Part shown: piece after piece, positions 1 through 9,900 of the stretch
Layout: the number at the start of each line of letters is the position of its first letter
Numbering within the stretch: the stretch's first letter is position 1
Assembly: GCF_900324485.2 (NCBI RefSeq)
Contig: NC_046646.1
Coordinates: 21,469,500 to 21,533,499 of the forward strand
Length of the DNA: 64,000 nucleotides
Source of the DNA: Mastacembelus armatus
Taxonomy: Eukaryota > Chordata > Actinopteri > Synbranchiformes > Mastacembelidae
Direction of reading: 5' to 3'
Position numbers and translations under genes: made by a program
The notes under the pieces: generated by a model
Database searches by the model: none
Seen by the model: the letters and a program-made list of their open reading frames with translations, nothing else
What the model was told of the DNA's origin: nothing

Positions 1-227
1 TTCTATTGATTATTGAGAAGGGTATGAATAATTTTGAACATGCCACTTCTTGTTCAAATGTAAATAAAAGATGAGTAGTATTTTTTTCCAGTGATGCCTC
101 TTGTACATCGTCTTATCTTCTGGGAGAAGCCTGTGCCATTGCTAATCAGGAAAAAAACTTGCTGGTTGAATAAAAGTAAGTTTAAGTCTGAATTTGCCAG
201 GGTTATGAATAATTTTGGACTTGACTG
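1..227. mobile_element. Terminal part of a Tc1-like DNA transposon, cut by the window edge
   Basis: The segment ends in a terminus that reads CAGTCAAGTCCAAAATTATT on the minus strand, directly followed by TA at 228-229, the target of Tc1/mariner elements. The other array units have an uninterrupted TATATA stretch at the same place (for example near 9,680), so this is an insertion specific to unit 1. A second, similar phrase (tatgaataattttgaacatg, starting near 22) suggests an inner direct repeat of the IR/DR type. No transposase is seen in the visible part. Family assignment rests on the terminus and the TA site. Confidence 0.7.
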
Positions 228-330
228 TATATATCTTTCTTAAATTCTCAATGATTTACTAGTGAAAAACTTTTTTTCTGAACATTTTTAATATCAGCAT
301 TCGGAAAGTTCAATTTAAAATTTCACTTAC

Positions 331-440
331 CGCTTCTAAAACAGGCTGTTGACTGGTCTGAAATTTTCCACTGACTGCAGGGTGGTGTATTTCTGGTCTT
401 TTGTGTTGCTCTGTATTAACAAATTGAGGAAGTGTTTTTT
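331..440 (-). other. Probable 5' non-coding exon of a receptor gene lying left of the window
   Basis: On the minus strand the segment ends in GCG|GTAAGTG, a strong splice donor at 331/330. The same sequence with a donor recurs upstream of receptor copies B (ends 20,076), A (ends 9,782) and C (ends 32,156). In each of those copies the next exon has a splice acceptor three bases before the ATG, which requires an upstream non-coding exon. The coding exons of this copy would be outside the window, beyond the Tc1-like element. The right-hand limit is a guess. Confidence 0.45.
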
Positions 441-3069
441 GCCCTCACATTTCTGAATTGTAATACATTTCACAACGCACAAAGCTAACACTTTTAAACT
501 TTATATTATACAGTTGTGATTTACATGAAATTTGTAGCATATGAGCTTTTCTTAATATTTTCAGAAATGAAAAAGTTTTCTGTGTAGTTGTGCTTTTAAT
601 GTATGGAGTCAGCAGTGACTGGGCACCTGGGCAGCAGTTTCCTTTTTTAAAATATCTCTGCAATATATGTAAGTCCACTATTCAAGATGCATCAAGATGT
701 CAGTTTTTTGCTCAAAGTCATTTACCAGACCGTGGACACTGTGAATTCAAGCTGCCAGCTGTGGTTGTTGGTCGTAGAGTTAATTCATAAGGAAGCAGAG
801 TGTAGGGAGAGGATGAACATGGGCATCAGTCAGTAAAGTCGTTTAGTGTTTTTAACCAATGTGCAGCATTGATATTTCATGAAACAAGTCATCATTGACT
901 GTCCACCAGAGAAATGTGACTATACATTCATCCAATTATCTTTTTATAGCACAGAAGAGATGATAGCTTTGAGTGATTTGCCATATACTTTGGCATTAGG
1001 CTTTACTTGTATTTTTGAATTCAAATGTAGTGCACATGTACTGTAGTTGTGGTGTTATGCTACAGTTTGACAGCTCAGTGACACTGGGTTCCTGCAGGTT
1101 ACGTAGCACCATGTTATCACCATATTTAGCTTGATGGTTTCCTCTATGAAGCCTGTAATACCTTTGCCATCTCTCAAAGAACAGCCACTATACTTTGACA
1201 GCAGATCACTGGTAAAGACATTAGGGTGAAGGCAAGAAAGAATGTTTGTATACAGCATTGGATTGTAAAGTCAGTTATCTTCAATTGTTGTTATCTTTCA
1301 TTATTTGATTAACTGTTGTGGCAAAATAATTATTATTCTAGAGGCTAGTAATAAAAAGAGTAAAAGTCCAAATTGTCTTTTAAGCTTTATTTTCTTGCAA
1401 GAAAAGAAGCAGCACAAAGTACAGAGACACTTCACTGAATCTCCAGCTGCTCAGATTCTGCTGGTCTGAGGGTTTCATGCACACAATTGCTCTTGCTTCC
1501 CTTTTCTACTACAAAGATTATTCCCTAATGCAGTCACATCCCAAAAACATCCCAACTGTCTTATTTAACAGTTAAGTCTCCATCCTGGGCATACTGGGCG
1601 TGCCTTCTTGCACAAAAGGTTTGCTGTGTCCATCTCATAAGGATCAGGCAGCACATTAGAAGGTGCCACTAAGTGTCTGGTTTTCTGAACTTCTTTAAAT
1701 CTTGTACCCATATGCTCATATCTATTTTTAACAATTTACTGTACATTGCCATAGCCTGCAATGCTAAAAGTTAGTGGAACCTATTTAACCTCGGGGGTTG
1801 TTTTTTTTTTTTTTTTTTTTTTTGGTTTGAAACCACAGCTTCACACCTGTTATTTTATTTTCTTTTTTTCTTTTTTCCTGTTTATCTCTGCCTTAGCTGC
1901 TTCGACAGACCACTGTCAAAATAAGAAGAAAGGATAGAAGCTCACGGATGTACAGAAGTGGCCATGTTGTGGCAAACTGAAAAGATCAAATCAGCAGACT
2001 AAATTATATTTTAGTTATTTCATCTATGACTTGATGCACCGTTTTCAAAGAGATAAAGAGATCCAGTCACCAATAGTAATGCCATATGGCCTGATTGATA
2101 CTCGCGTATTCTCATGATGTATTTATAGTAGGTATAAACATTAAAGGATAAACTTGCATTTGAGTTTATATATAAAGCTACAAAAGTCGAGTTATGCTGC
2201 CAGCTTGTAGGCTGAGGGAAAATGAGTGGGTGTGTTCTTCTATATATGAATGTAATGATACCATGATGTGACATTTTCAAAGACTTGTTGTGGAAAAGAT
2301 GCTTCATCTTGTATCTAAAGTTAGCAGCCACACTGAAACTAAATTAAATTTGTAACAGCTTGAGCTTTGTCTCGTTACACGTTAGGACTTTTTGCATCCC
2401 CTTGTGGTCAGAATTGATCGTTACATTGCTTGCAGCTTGTTTCAGTTTCTGACAGTGTTCATCCTCCAGATATCATCCATGACATTTATTTTTTGGTAAA
2501 ATGTTACTGACTGCTAGTTACAGGGTATTTAAACAATATCACTCAAGGTCATGCTGTCATATCTTCAGCTTTGTGATATCGTCTGCACCAGGCCGCTAGT
2601 TGAGTGGCTACGTTTCCATCACATCTGTGCTGATTTTTAGTACAACAGCGAGTACTGTGTGATATAACCTCTGTGCATGGCTGTAGTCTTTGGACTTACA
2701 GTCTCAAGTGCAGTGGGCGTACCAGTTTTTGGATGCTTGCTGTCTATGCTTGTCTATCAATAACAATGGCAGGTTTTCCGTCATGTCTAAAAGATCTGCC
2801 CAACATCAGTGTTGTCCACCGAATTGTCAACATGCTGTCATCAGCATCCACCAGCGAGTGGGCAAGATTTTAAACTTTACATTTCAAGCTACAGTCATAC
2901 TTATGAAGGTGAATAGTTAATATTATGATATTATCTAGTGTGATGTTGGGGAAAGTTTTGTTTATAAAATAGACACAGATGCTAGCTGTATGTATTTTAT
3001 ACTAACATGATTTTGTATTCTGACCTCTGTTATATTTACCTACGCAGACATATGTCTTCTTTTTTTTTT

Positions 3070-3473
3070 AATCAGATATTTTTCATCCTTTGTCAGTTCA
3101 ATCTCTGCATTTACTGTATTTGGCAGGTGAAAAGCAACAGCTGTCCTACTGCTCCAAAATATTGTCCAACTCCAGTACAGTACAAATAAATGTCATAGAA
3201 CAGTGTTTTATTTCTGTAGGGGAATGAAAGGGGTACTATACACTATTTTTTTATTTAGTAATTTTGTTTTGTACTACAAAAGTCATATTTTTACTGTGAA
3301 TATATATTCACAGTATAAGATCATTTCACTGCCATTCTTTGTAGACCTGATTTTTTTTTTTTTTTTTTTTAATTTTTTTACTGCAGTATTGTCTCTGTGC
3401 TTTTAACTGTAGCAATTTTTTACCTTTTGCCAGAGCTGCTGTTGCCAGAGTGGTGATGATGTAGATAAGTCAT
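3070..3473 (-). pseudogene. Relic of the second receptor gene type (parts of exons 1 and 2)
   Basis: About 110 bp from 3,070 match the first part of the V-domain exon of the intact receptor at 35,176-37,465, and 3,424-3,473 matches its signal-peptide exon. The start of the V exon and its splice acceptor are deleted (the sequence jumps from ccaactccag to tacagtac), and the signal exon lacks two bases near the start codon. The C2, membrane and tail exons are missing. It cannot encode a receptor. Confidence 0.8.
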
Positions 3474-4356
3474 TGTCTTTTTTCATTTATATTTTTGGGA
3501 ATTGAGAGGTGGTCTATAGATTCTGTCCTCGACCAGTGCCAGTGACCAAAAATTCAAACAAGTGGATTTGAGTTAAAAAAAAAAACAACAAAAAAACCTG
3601 AAATAAAAAAGCTGGAAAAAAACTGTCTGCTGTCTGCCAGGCCTGTACAGTAAAATCCTGAGCCTAAATGGAGAATAAAAGCTGCAGCTGTGGAAGCAGC
3701 AGGCAGTCAGACAAAGTAAAGGAGTCATTTTCCAAATCAAGGCCAACTCACCAGACTGCTGCAGTTGTATGGCAGTTTCTCTTGGCTAAGAACTGGCTTA
3801 CTTGTGTATCTATTGTTATTTGGTGACTTAAGAGTGTATTTGAGGTCTCTTTATATCTGGTCTAAATAGAAATGAGAACTACAACACACTGTACAGTACA
3901 GATACTTATAAACAGCTTTTTCTTGGTTGTATTGTTTTATTTAATGTTTTATATGTAAAAACAAGAACAGAAAAATATAATGCAGTCTTTTGCACACCAC
4001 TGTTTCTGCACATACTACAGGAAAGTGACAGTCACCTATTGACCAACTCAAATTTATGTTAAGTATGCCATTTTTGCTACTGTAGGAAAGGTTTTTTTTT
4101 TTCAGTAAAATTTTCTGCATTTAGTTATTAATGTCAAATATTTGATATTTGTTTGACCTCTGTGCTAATACATGAAGTTTTTGGTGTTTAGTGAAACTTT
4201 TTTTATGGCTTAAGGTTTGTATAATCAATACAGTGATGACTAAAAAAAACTACAACACCGATATTAGCTTTATGCTTCTGTCAGAATTTCAGATGTTTTT
4301 GTTGGTAAGGTAAGGGTTTAGGCTAAGGTTTATTTGCATAATGTTTAGGGCGAAGG

Positions 4357-4450
4357 TTAAGTTGCATTTTGAATGATGTTAGGTGTCGTTTTACCTGTGT
4401 AAGTTACTCTAACATGTAGGTAGGAAGGTGGGAAGTCTATATCTGGTTAC
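4357..4450 (-). pseudogene. Decayed receptor tail exon
   Basis: On the minus strand the segment keeps an acceptor-like CACAG at its start and the terminal match to the receptor tail exon ending in CAAAATGCAACTTAA. The middle is degraded: the codons for the tyrosine motif are gone and an early in-frame TAG follows the acceptor. It is followed downstream by 3' flanking sequence that also follows the working tail exon at 6,934-7,022. Unit 1 therefore carries two copies of this 3' region, and the other one is split by the hAT-like insertion. Confidence 0.65.
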
Positions 4451-4761
4451 CTGTGATAAGCTTTGGCTCCATCCTGTGGTCAGTGATGATCATTACATTA
4501 TTCAAGCTAAAATTTTGTGCCCTCTGCTCTGATTGTTTTTACAATTACTACCAGAGTCCAGATACTCCACGTCAGCTATGACTTTTCTTAACTACAAACC
4601 AATGTAAGTGTATCCATTCTCTCTTGATGCAATACTTAAACATATTCTGTAATTTTAAATTATAGTTCAACTCAAAGTATATATAGTTCAGAATCAAATC
4701 ATTATGTTCATAGATTAACATTTTTCCTAATGAACAGATGCCAGGACTCTTTGTGTTATAT

Positions 4762-6511
4762 CTGGGTATCCGCGTGGTCTTAAAAAGTATTAAAAGTTGA
4801 TAAATCAATTTTGGGAAAATTAAGGGCCTTAAAAAGTATTAAAAGTTCTTAATCGCAATTTTATGAGGTATTAAATTTTATTGGTATCAAAATGTTGTCC
4901 ACAGAGAATGCAAAATATAAGTTAATGTGGTAATTTTTCTCTCCACAATATAAAACAATATTCACGGCACTCGGACTGACTGCTCGACTTGGGCTGTGTA
5001 CACGTGACCTTACGTACTATTTTGCTACAAATGCACGTTACGTGACGTCCTCCTACCCGCGAAACACGCTCAGTATAAGAAGAAGAAAAAGAAGACATGC
5101 GAGATGGGGAAATGTAAGTTTGCAGACTCCTGGTTGGAAACGGAAGAATTTAAACAATGGTTGAAGCCTGTTCCTCAGAACAACCGGGAGGGTTACTGTA
5201 CCTACTGTAAGAAAAAGATTAGCGTCGCCTCGATGGGCGTCAGCGCTATCAAGTCACACATGAACAGCGGTAGACACAAGGCTGCTGTTGGACGAAGGGA
5301 GCAGCAGCAGTTGTCTATTGCAGGTTTCTGTGCTTCGCCCGCGATACCTATCACTACAGCGGAGCTAGCCAAAACAACCAACATCACGACAGTGGCCTCT
5401 GCTCTGTCATCTGCCGACATCAGGGCGGCACTGAGTGGCACACCAAAGTTGTGCGCGGAGGTTCTGTTAGTGCCAAAGAAACTACGCTTTCAAATCGTTT
5501 CAAATTAAATAATTGTAATGAATATTAATGAACAAAATAATAGTAATGAAATTAACACATTATTAATTACTTATTTAATTGCTCCAATTGTAGGTGATGT
5601 CATTGTCCAGCAGTTTGAGAGCTTTCTCACTGTTGAGGCTAGAGATGAGCGCTTCCTCTCCTTTCAGCCACTGCAGCAGCGGGTGGATGTGTTCCTCCAC
5701 TCAGCACTCAGCAAGTCTTACCCTGAGGTGTCAAGGGTTCTGTCAGACCCTTTTACTTCTCTCCCATGGACAAGCCACAGTAGAGAGAGGATTCTCAGTC
5801 AACAAGCAAGTTGAAACCTGCAACATCCTCGAAGAGTCAATGGAGGCTCTAAGGTTGATTTGTGACAAGGTCAGTGTTTGTGGAGGCATTCTAAAGGTAC
5901 CTTTGACCAAGGAGCTCCTGGATTCTGTAGCTTCTGCGAGATCAAAGTACAGGATTTACTTGGAAGAGCAACGGAAAAAGAAAGAGACTGCAATGGAGAA
6001 CCTTAAGAGGAAAGCAGCGGAAGATGAGCTAGAACAGCTGAAAAAGAAGAGAAACGTTTTAAGAGACGTGTGCCAGACACTACAAAACGATCACCAAATC
6101 TAACACCTTGAGAAGAAGACAAAAAGAAAAACTCAATGAGTTGGTGCAAACTGAAAAGTTGGTGGAATGCAAAGCAAATGAACTGAGGTGCATGTATTGA
6201 GTTTTGATCAGAATTGATCATTGTTCAAATTTCTGCTGTGAAAAGATTCTTGTGGCATTATATATATTTTAATAAACTTTATCCTTGGTTTAAGTTATTT
6301 TTTTCAAGCTTTGTTTCTTCCCAGCTCATCTCAGTTGTTGTATGTGCTGTTGCTCTATAGATTTAGTTGCAAACTACATCTGATTAAGTTAAATGGTGTG
6401 TTGCTGATTATAGCTTGAAGTGGCGATGAGGTCTTAAAATATATTGTGAGGGTCTTTAAAAAGTCTTAAAAAGGTATTGAAATTAACCTTTGGATTCCTG
6501 CATTTACCCTG
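4762..6511 (+). mobile_element. hAT-like DNA transposon, internally deleted (unit 1 copy)
   Basis: The termini are CTGGGTA at the left and, read inward from the right, CAGGGTA; TATAT flanks both sides (4,757-4,761 and 6,512-6,516). Unit 2 holds the empty site near 16,750-16,765, which proves insertion. The first open frame (5,104-5,508, 134 aa) begins MGKCKFADSWL and has a BED-type zinc finger: C-T-Y-C near residues 32-35 and H-M-N-S-G-R-H near 52-58. A second region (about 5,594-6,103) contains HGQATVERGFSVNK, like the C-terminal dimerisation region of hAT transposases, then a lysine/glutamate-rich coiled segment. The catalytic middle is missing. A 5-bp duplication is short for hAT, which usually gives 8 bp. 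Confidence 0.65.
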
Positions 6512-6933
6512 TATATGTAAAAACAAGAACAGAAAAATATAATGCAGTCTTTTGCACACCACTGTTTGCACGTACTACAGGACAATGACACCCGTTGACC
6601 AAGGAAATTTATGTTAAGCATGCCATTGTTGCTACTGTAGCAGTTTTTTTTTTGTTTTGTTTTGTTTTGTTTTTTTTTTTTTGTGTTTTTCTGTAAAATT
6701 TTCTGCATTTAGTTATTAATGTAAAATATTTGATATTTGTTTGACCTCTGTGCACATGAGGTTTTGGTGCTTTTTTTTATAGGGCTTAAGATTTGTATAA
6801 TCAACACAATGAAGACTAAAAACACTACAACACCGATATTAGCTTGATGCTTTTGTCAGAATTTCAGATGTTTTTGTTGGTAAGTTAAGGGTTTAGGATA
6901 AGGTTAGGTAATGCGTAATGTTTAGGGCGAAAG

Positions 6934-7460
6934 TTAAGTTGCATTTTGATGGGTGTTGGGTCTGGTTTTACTTCTGTAGGTTATTATAACATCAGAGTAG
7001 ATAATTTCATCTTCAGTGTTACCTGAAAGAAGTAAAAATAGGCATCAGGCATATTCCAACACACTATTAATATTGTATGGTAAAGACTTGTCAAATCAGT
7101 CAGTACTTTCTTCTGCCCTACTACAGAATTGTAACATAACTAACATAATCATAAAAGAAACAACTTCAAACCCTTAACTAATGCGAAGTTTTACTAACTA
7201 ATTTGGCAAAAAATTGCATCAATATCAATATGGTCCTCAGTGAGACAGAGGGTAAGCTAAAGACAAGAGAATTGGAAAAATGGGAAAATGTCTTCCTCTT
7301 ACCTTCATTTACAGTCTGGGGTCTTCTTTTCATATTTAAATGTTTGATACCAAAATACAGAGCCAAGAGGAGAAGCAGAATGGAAACACTTGGTATCACA
7401 GCTGCAATCACAGGTGAGGGGAGAGAAATGGAACCTAGAGAACACACATGTGAACCCAAA

Positions 7461-7520
<60 letters not shown>

Positions 7521-9512
7521 GGTTATAGATGTTATTTACGGAAGTTTATTTAAAAAAATAAAAATAAAAAATTTAATACTTTACCTGTACAGCTTGTAAG
7601 GATGATAAATGTTCTTTTACTGCTGACATTGTTTTGAACATGACACGTTAAGTTTCCTGTGAGCTGTCCATATAACCTGATGGTAACACTGTGATGATGA
7701 TGTTCAGTTGTATTCCCAGGTGTACTCTGTATCAATAGGTTATTGTCCAGAGTCAAAGTGAGATGTACTTTATCTCCTTTGGAGGAGCAGCTCACTTTCT
7801 TCTGTTCTGTTGACAAACACTCCTGAGACACAACTGGTTCTGACACTGGAGCTGAAAGACAAATACCTAGTCACATATACATGCAGTACCATCAACTGTG
7901 TGTTCTGTAAACTGCCATCTCTATGTATCTATTTCACTATGTACTTCCATTCTAGAAATACATTTTGAGGCCTACATTTGTTTGAGACCCAGCTGATGGT
8001 CGGTCATTGGCCAATATCAGACCACTCTTGAATACTCGCTAATCTTTGTGCTGTCTCCTGCAGTGTCTCACAGCACATATTTTCAATTAGAAGCAGAAAT
8101 TGGCTTGTGTTTCTTTTTTGAGTGACATATACAGACCTACATCAGCTAGTATGGAGAGTTATTCATGCATGTGCAGAATGTACATGCTGGTTGACCTTTG
8201 GCTGTACTTTGTGGTTTGAGTGCCACTTGTTGGCTCAGATGAAGGTGACATTAGATGGTGCGACAGTCGGCCTTTGTCGCTGCTGGTTTTATTAATTTTT
8301 TTTATTATTCTTTTTTTCCCCATGTCAGCTTAGTGTGTATCTGCGCTTAAGTTTCAGTACATTTTTTTTATGAACAAACTTTACAACAAACAAACTGAAT
8401 TTTGCGAACACCTATAAATTCTCAGTGTATGTTTCAGAACTGTGTACTATGAAAAAAAGTAGACAAATCATTTGCACCTATCGTATTTACTTATAATACC
8501 TAAAAGTATTATAGGTATGATATGAAAACTAGTGTATTTCCAGATGTTACACAAAATATGTATATAACCAGTGCATAAAAGTTTTGTAATAAAATCCACA
8601 ATGTTGTGCAATATTTGGAGTATTGATATAATAGTGCAATTCTATTTATAGTTACTTTTGAAAATATTTTAAAAATGCTATGAAAACTTTAGGTAATGCA
8701 GTTACTGCTCCATTTAAAATGTACCATAGTAGTTGTAGTACTAGTTTAAAATGTTACATACATACATGTTACATACATAATATTTATATCTTCATTATTA
8801 CTGAACATGAGCTGATCAGCACTGAGTGAATGCCAAACAGGGCATATTTTCAACATCAACTAAAATTAAGTGCTGAAATGTCTGTATAAAATAATATAAA
8901 ATAATCTGTAGTAAAACATATTTGTAATAAAATTCACAAATATATGTTATAGTTTAGGACAATACTTAAAAAATAACAAAAAAATATAACGCTTAATGTT
9001 TTTGGCCTTACCTTGTATTTCTAGAGAGATGTTGATTATGTGCAATAGTATTCCATCAGTAGAGCTGTATGTTTCCAGCTTGTAATCTCCAGAGTCTCTC
9101 TTTGTTGTGTTGTAAAGCCTAACTGTTCCATTTGGAAAGAATGCAAAGTCGTTCCTGTATTTATTGATAAGCACCTCTGTGTTAACAGTTACCATGAAAA
9201 TCATATTTCTATTCTTTTTCAGACTTGTCTTATTTCTTTGAGGGGGTAGGTGGAAAATCAGTGGCTCGCCAAGTGCTCCAAAGCACTGCTGATCTGCAAT
9301 AGTATCAGATATATTGCAGTCCGAAGCCCCTGATAGAAATATAAATAAAATACTAATCAAAACATTTTTTTTAGTTACTAGGTTAGTTTTCGTTAGTTAC
9401 AGTGGCAATATTGAGCTGCACACATTTGCTGTTAACTACACAGTTTGTAAGTGATTGTACCTTTTGCCAGAGATGTTGCCAGAGTTGCAATGACCATGTA
9501 GAAGAAAATCAT
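6934..9512 (-). CDS. CD2/SLAM-like two-Ig-domain receptor, copy A (285 aa)
   Basis: Five coding exons on the minus strand: 9,461-9,512 (signal, MIFFYMVIATLATSLAK), 9,012-9,329 (V-like domain), 7,585-7,851 (C2-like domain), 7,303-7,434 (membrane) and 6,934-7,022 (tail). All junctions are GT-AG, inter-exon phase is 1 throughout, and the total is 858 nt. The V domain contains DSGDY and several N-x-S/T sites. The C2 domain has the SCSS and LTCHV cysteines. The membrane exon has a stretch of about 20 hydrophobic residues followed by lysine/arginine. The tail reads EDEIIYSDVIITYRSK, where IIYSDV fits the ITIM consensus. Type I surface protein, probably on leukocytes, with an adhesion or signalling role by family analogy. 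The ATG lies three bases after a splice acceptor, so a 5' non-coding exon is expected. Which CD2-family member it matches is not clear. Confidence 0.85.
7464..7517 (+). repeat. (TG)n microsatellite in the C2-membrane intron of copy A
   Basis: A 54-bp run of TG lies inside the short intron between the C2 exon and the membrane exon. On the transcribed strand it reads (CA)n, about 30 bases before the acceptor of the membrane exon. The same repeat is 46 bp in copy B and 114 bp in copy C. Confidence 0.97.
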
Positions 9513-9781
9513 TTTCTGTCAAAGAGAGCAGATTGTTAGAGCCTTGTTTTATCAGATTTCTTCCAGATACATGACAAAAAACAACAAATGAGAAGTTGTT
9601 CAGTACATTTATTATTATATCTATTATATATATTTGTAATTATTATCATGTTCATTTGAAAACAGTTTTAGAGAAAAATGTATATATTTTTCTTAAATTC
9701 TCAATTATTTACTAGTGAAAAACTTTTTTTCTAAACATTTAATATCAGCATTAAGAAAGTTCAATTTAAAATTTCACTCAC

Positions 9782-9900
9782 TGCTTTTACCATAGGCTGT
9801 TTTCTGTGTGGGTTATTGACTGGTCTGAAATTTTCCACTGACTGCAGGGTGGTGTATTTCTGGTCTTTTGTGTTGCTTTGTGTTAACAAATTGAGGAAGT
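9782..9900 (-). other. Probable 5' non-coding exon of receptor copy A
   Basis: The minus strand reads AAAAGCA|GTGAGTG, a good donor at 9,782/9,781. The ATG exon of copy A begins at an acceptor (GACAG|AAAATG, 9,515), so a leader exon upstream is expected, and this is the nearest strong donor. The transcription start, and thus the right-hand limit, cannot be placed from sequence alone. Confidence 0.45.

Larger units (their letters stand above)
228..9681 (-). repeat. Array unit 1 of the CD2/SLAM-like receptor cluster
   Basis: This unit runs from the intron and 5' non-coding exon of a receptor lying left of the window, through about 2.6 kb of non-coding DNA, a relic of the second receptor gene type (3,070-3,473), a decayed last exon (4,357-4,450), an hAT-like insertion, and the complete receptor gene at 6,934-9,512. 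The same order returns in unit 3 at an offset of 22,314 before the TG repeat and 22,374 after it. Long stretches are base-identical between the two units. The non-coding DNA from 332 to 3,060 is repeated in all four units and shows no exon I can recognise. Confidence 0.85.

Noticed and set aside
590-790. A 66-aa open frame (MLLMYGVSSDW...) recurring at 10,057, 20,335 and 32,431
   Set aside because: It recurs because the whole unit is duplicated. It overlaps the leader-exon region on the other strand, has no domain features, and its residue changes look unconstrained.
2673-2920. Two overlapping open frames repeated in all four units
   Set aside because: Both frames stay open only because the DNA is nearly identical between units. 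No splice context or family match was recognised.
7445-7553. Open frame with a VCVCVC run, longer in the unit 3 copy
   Set aside because: It is the translation of the TG microsatellite.
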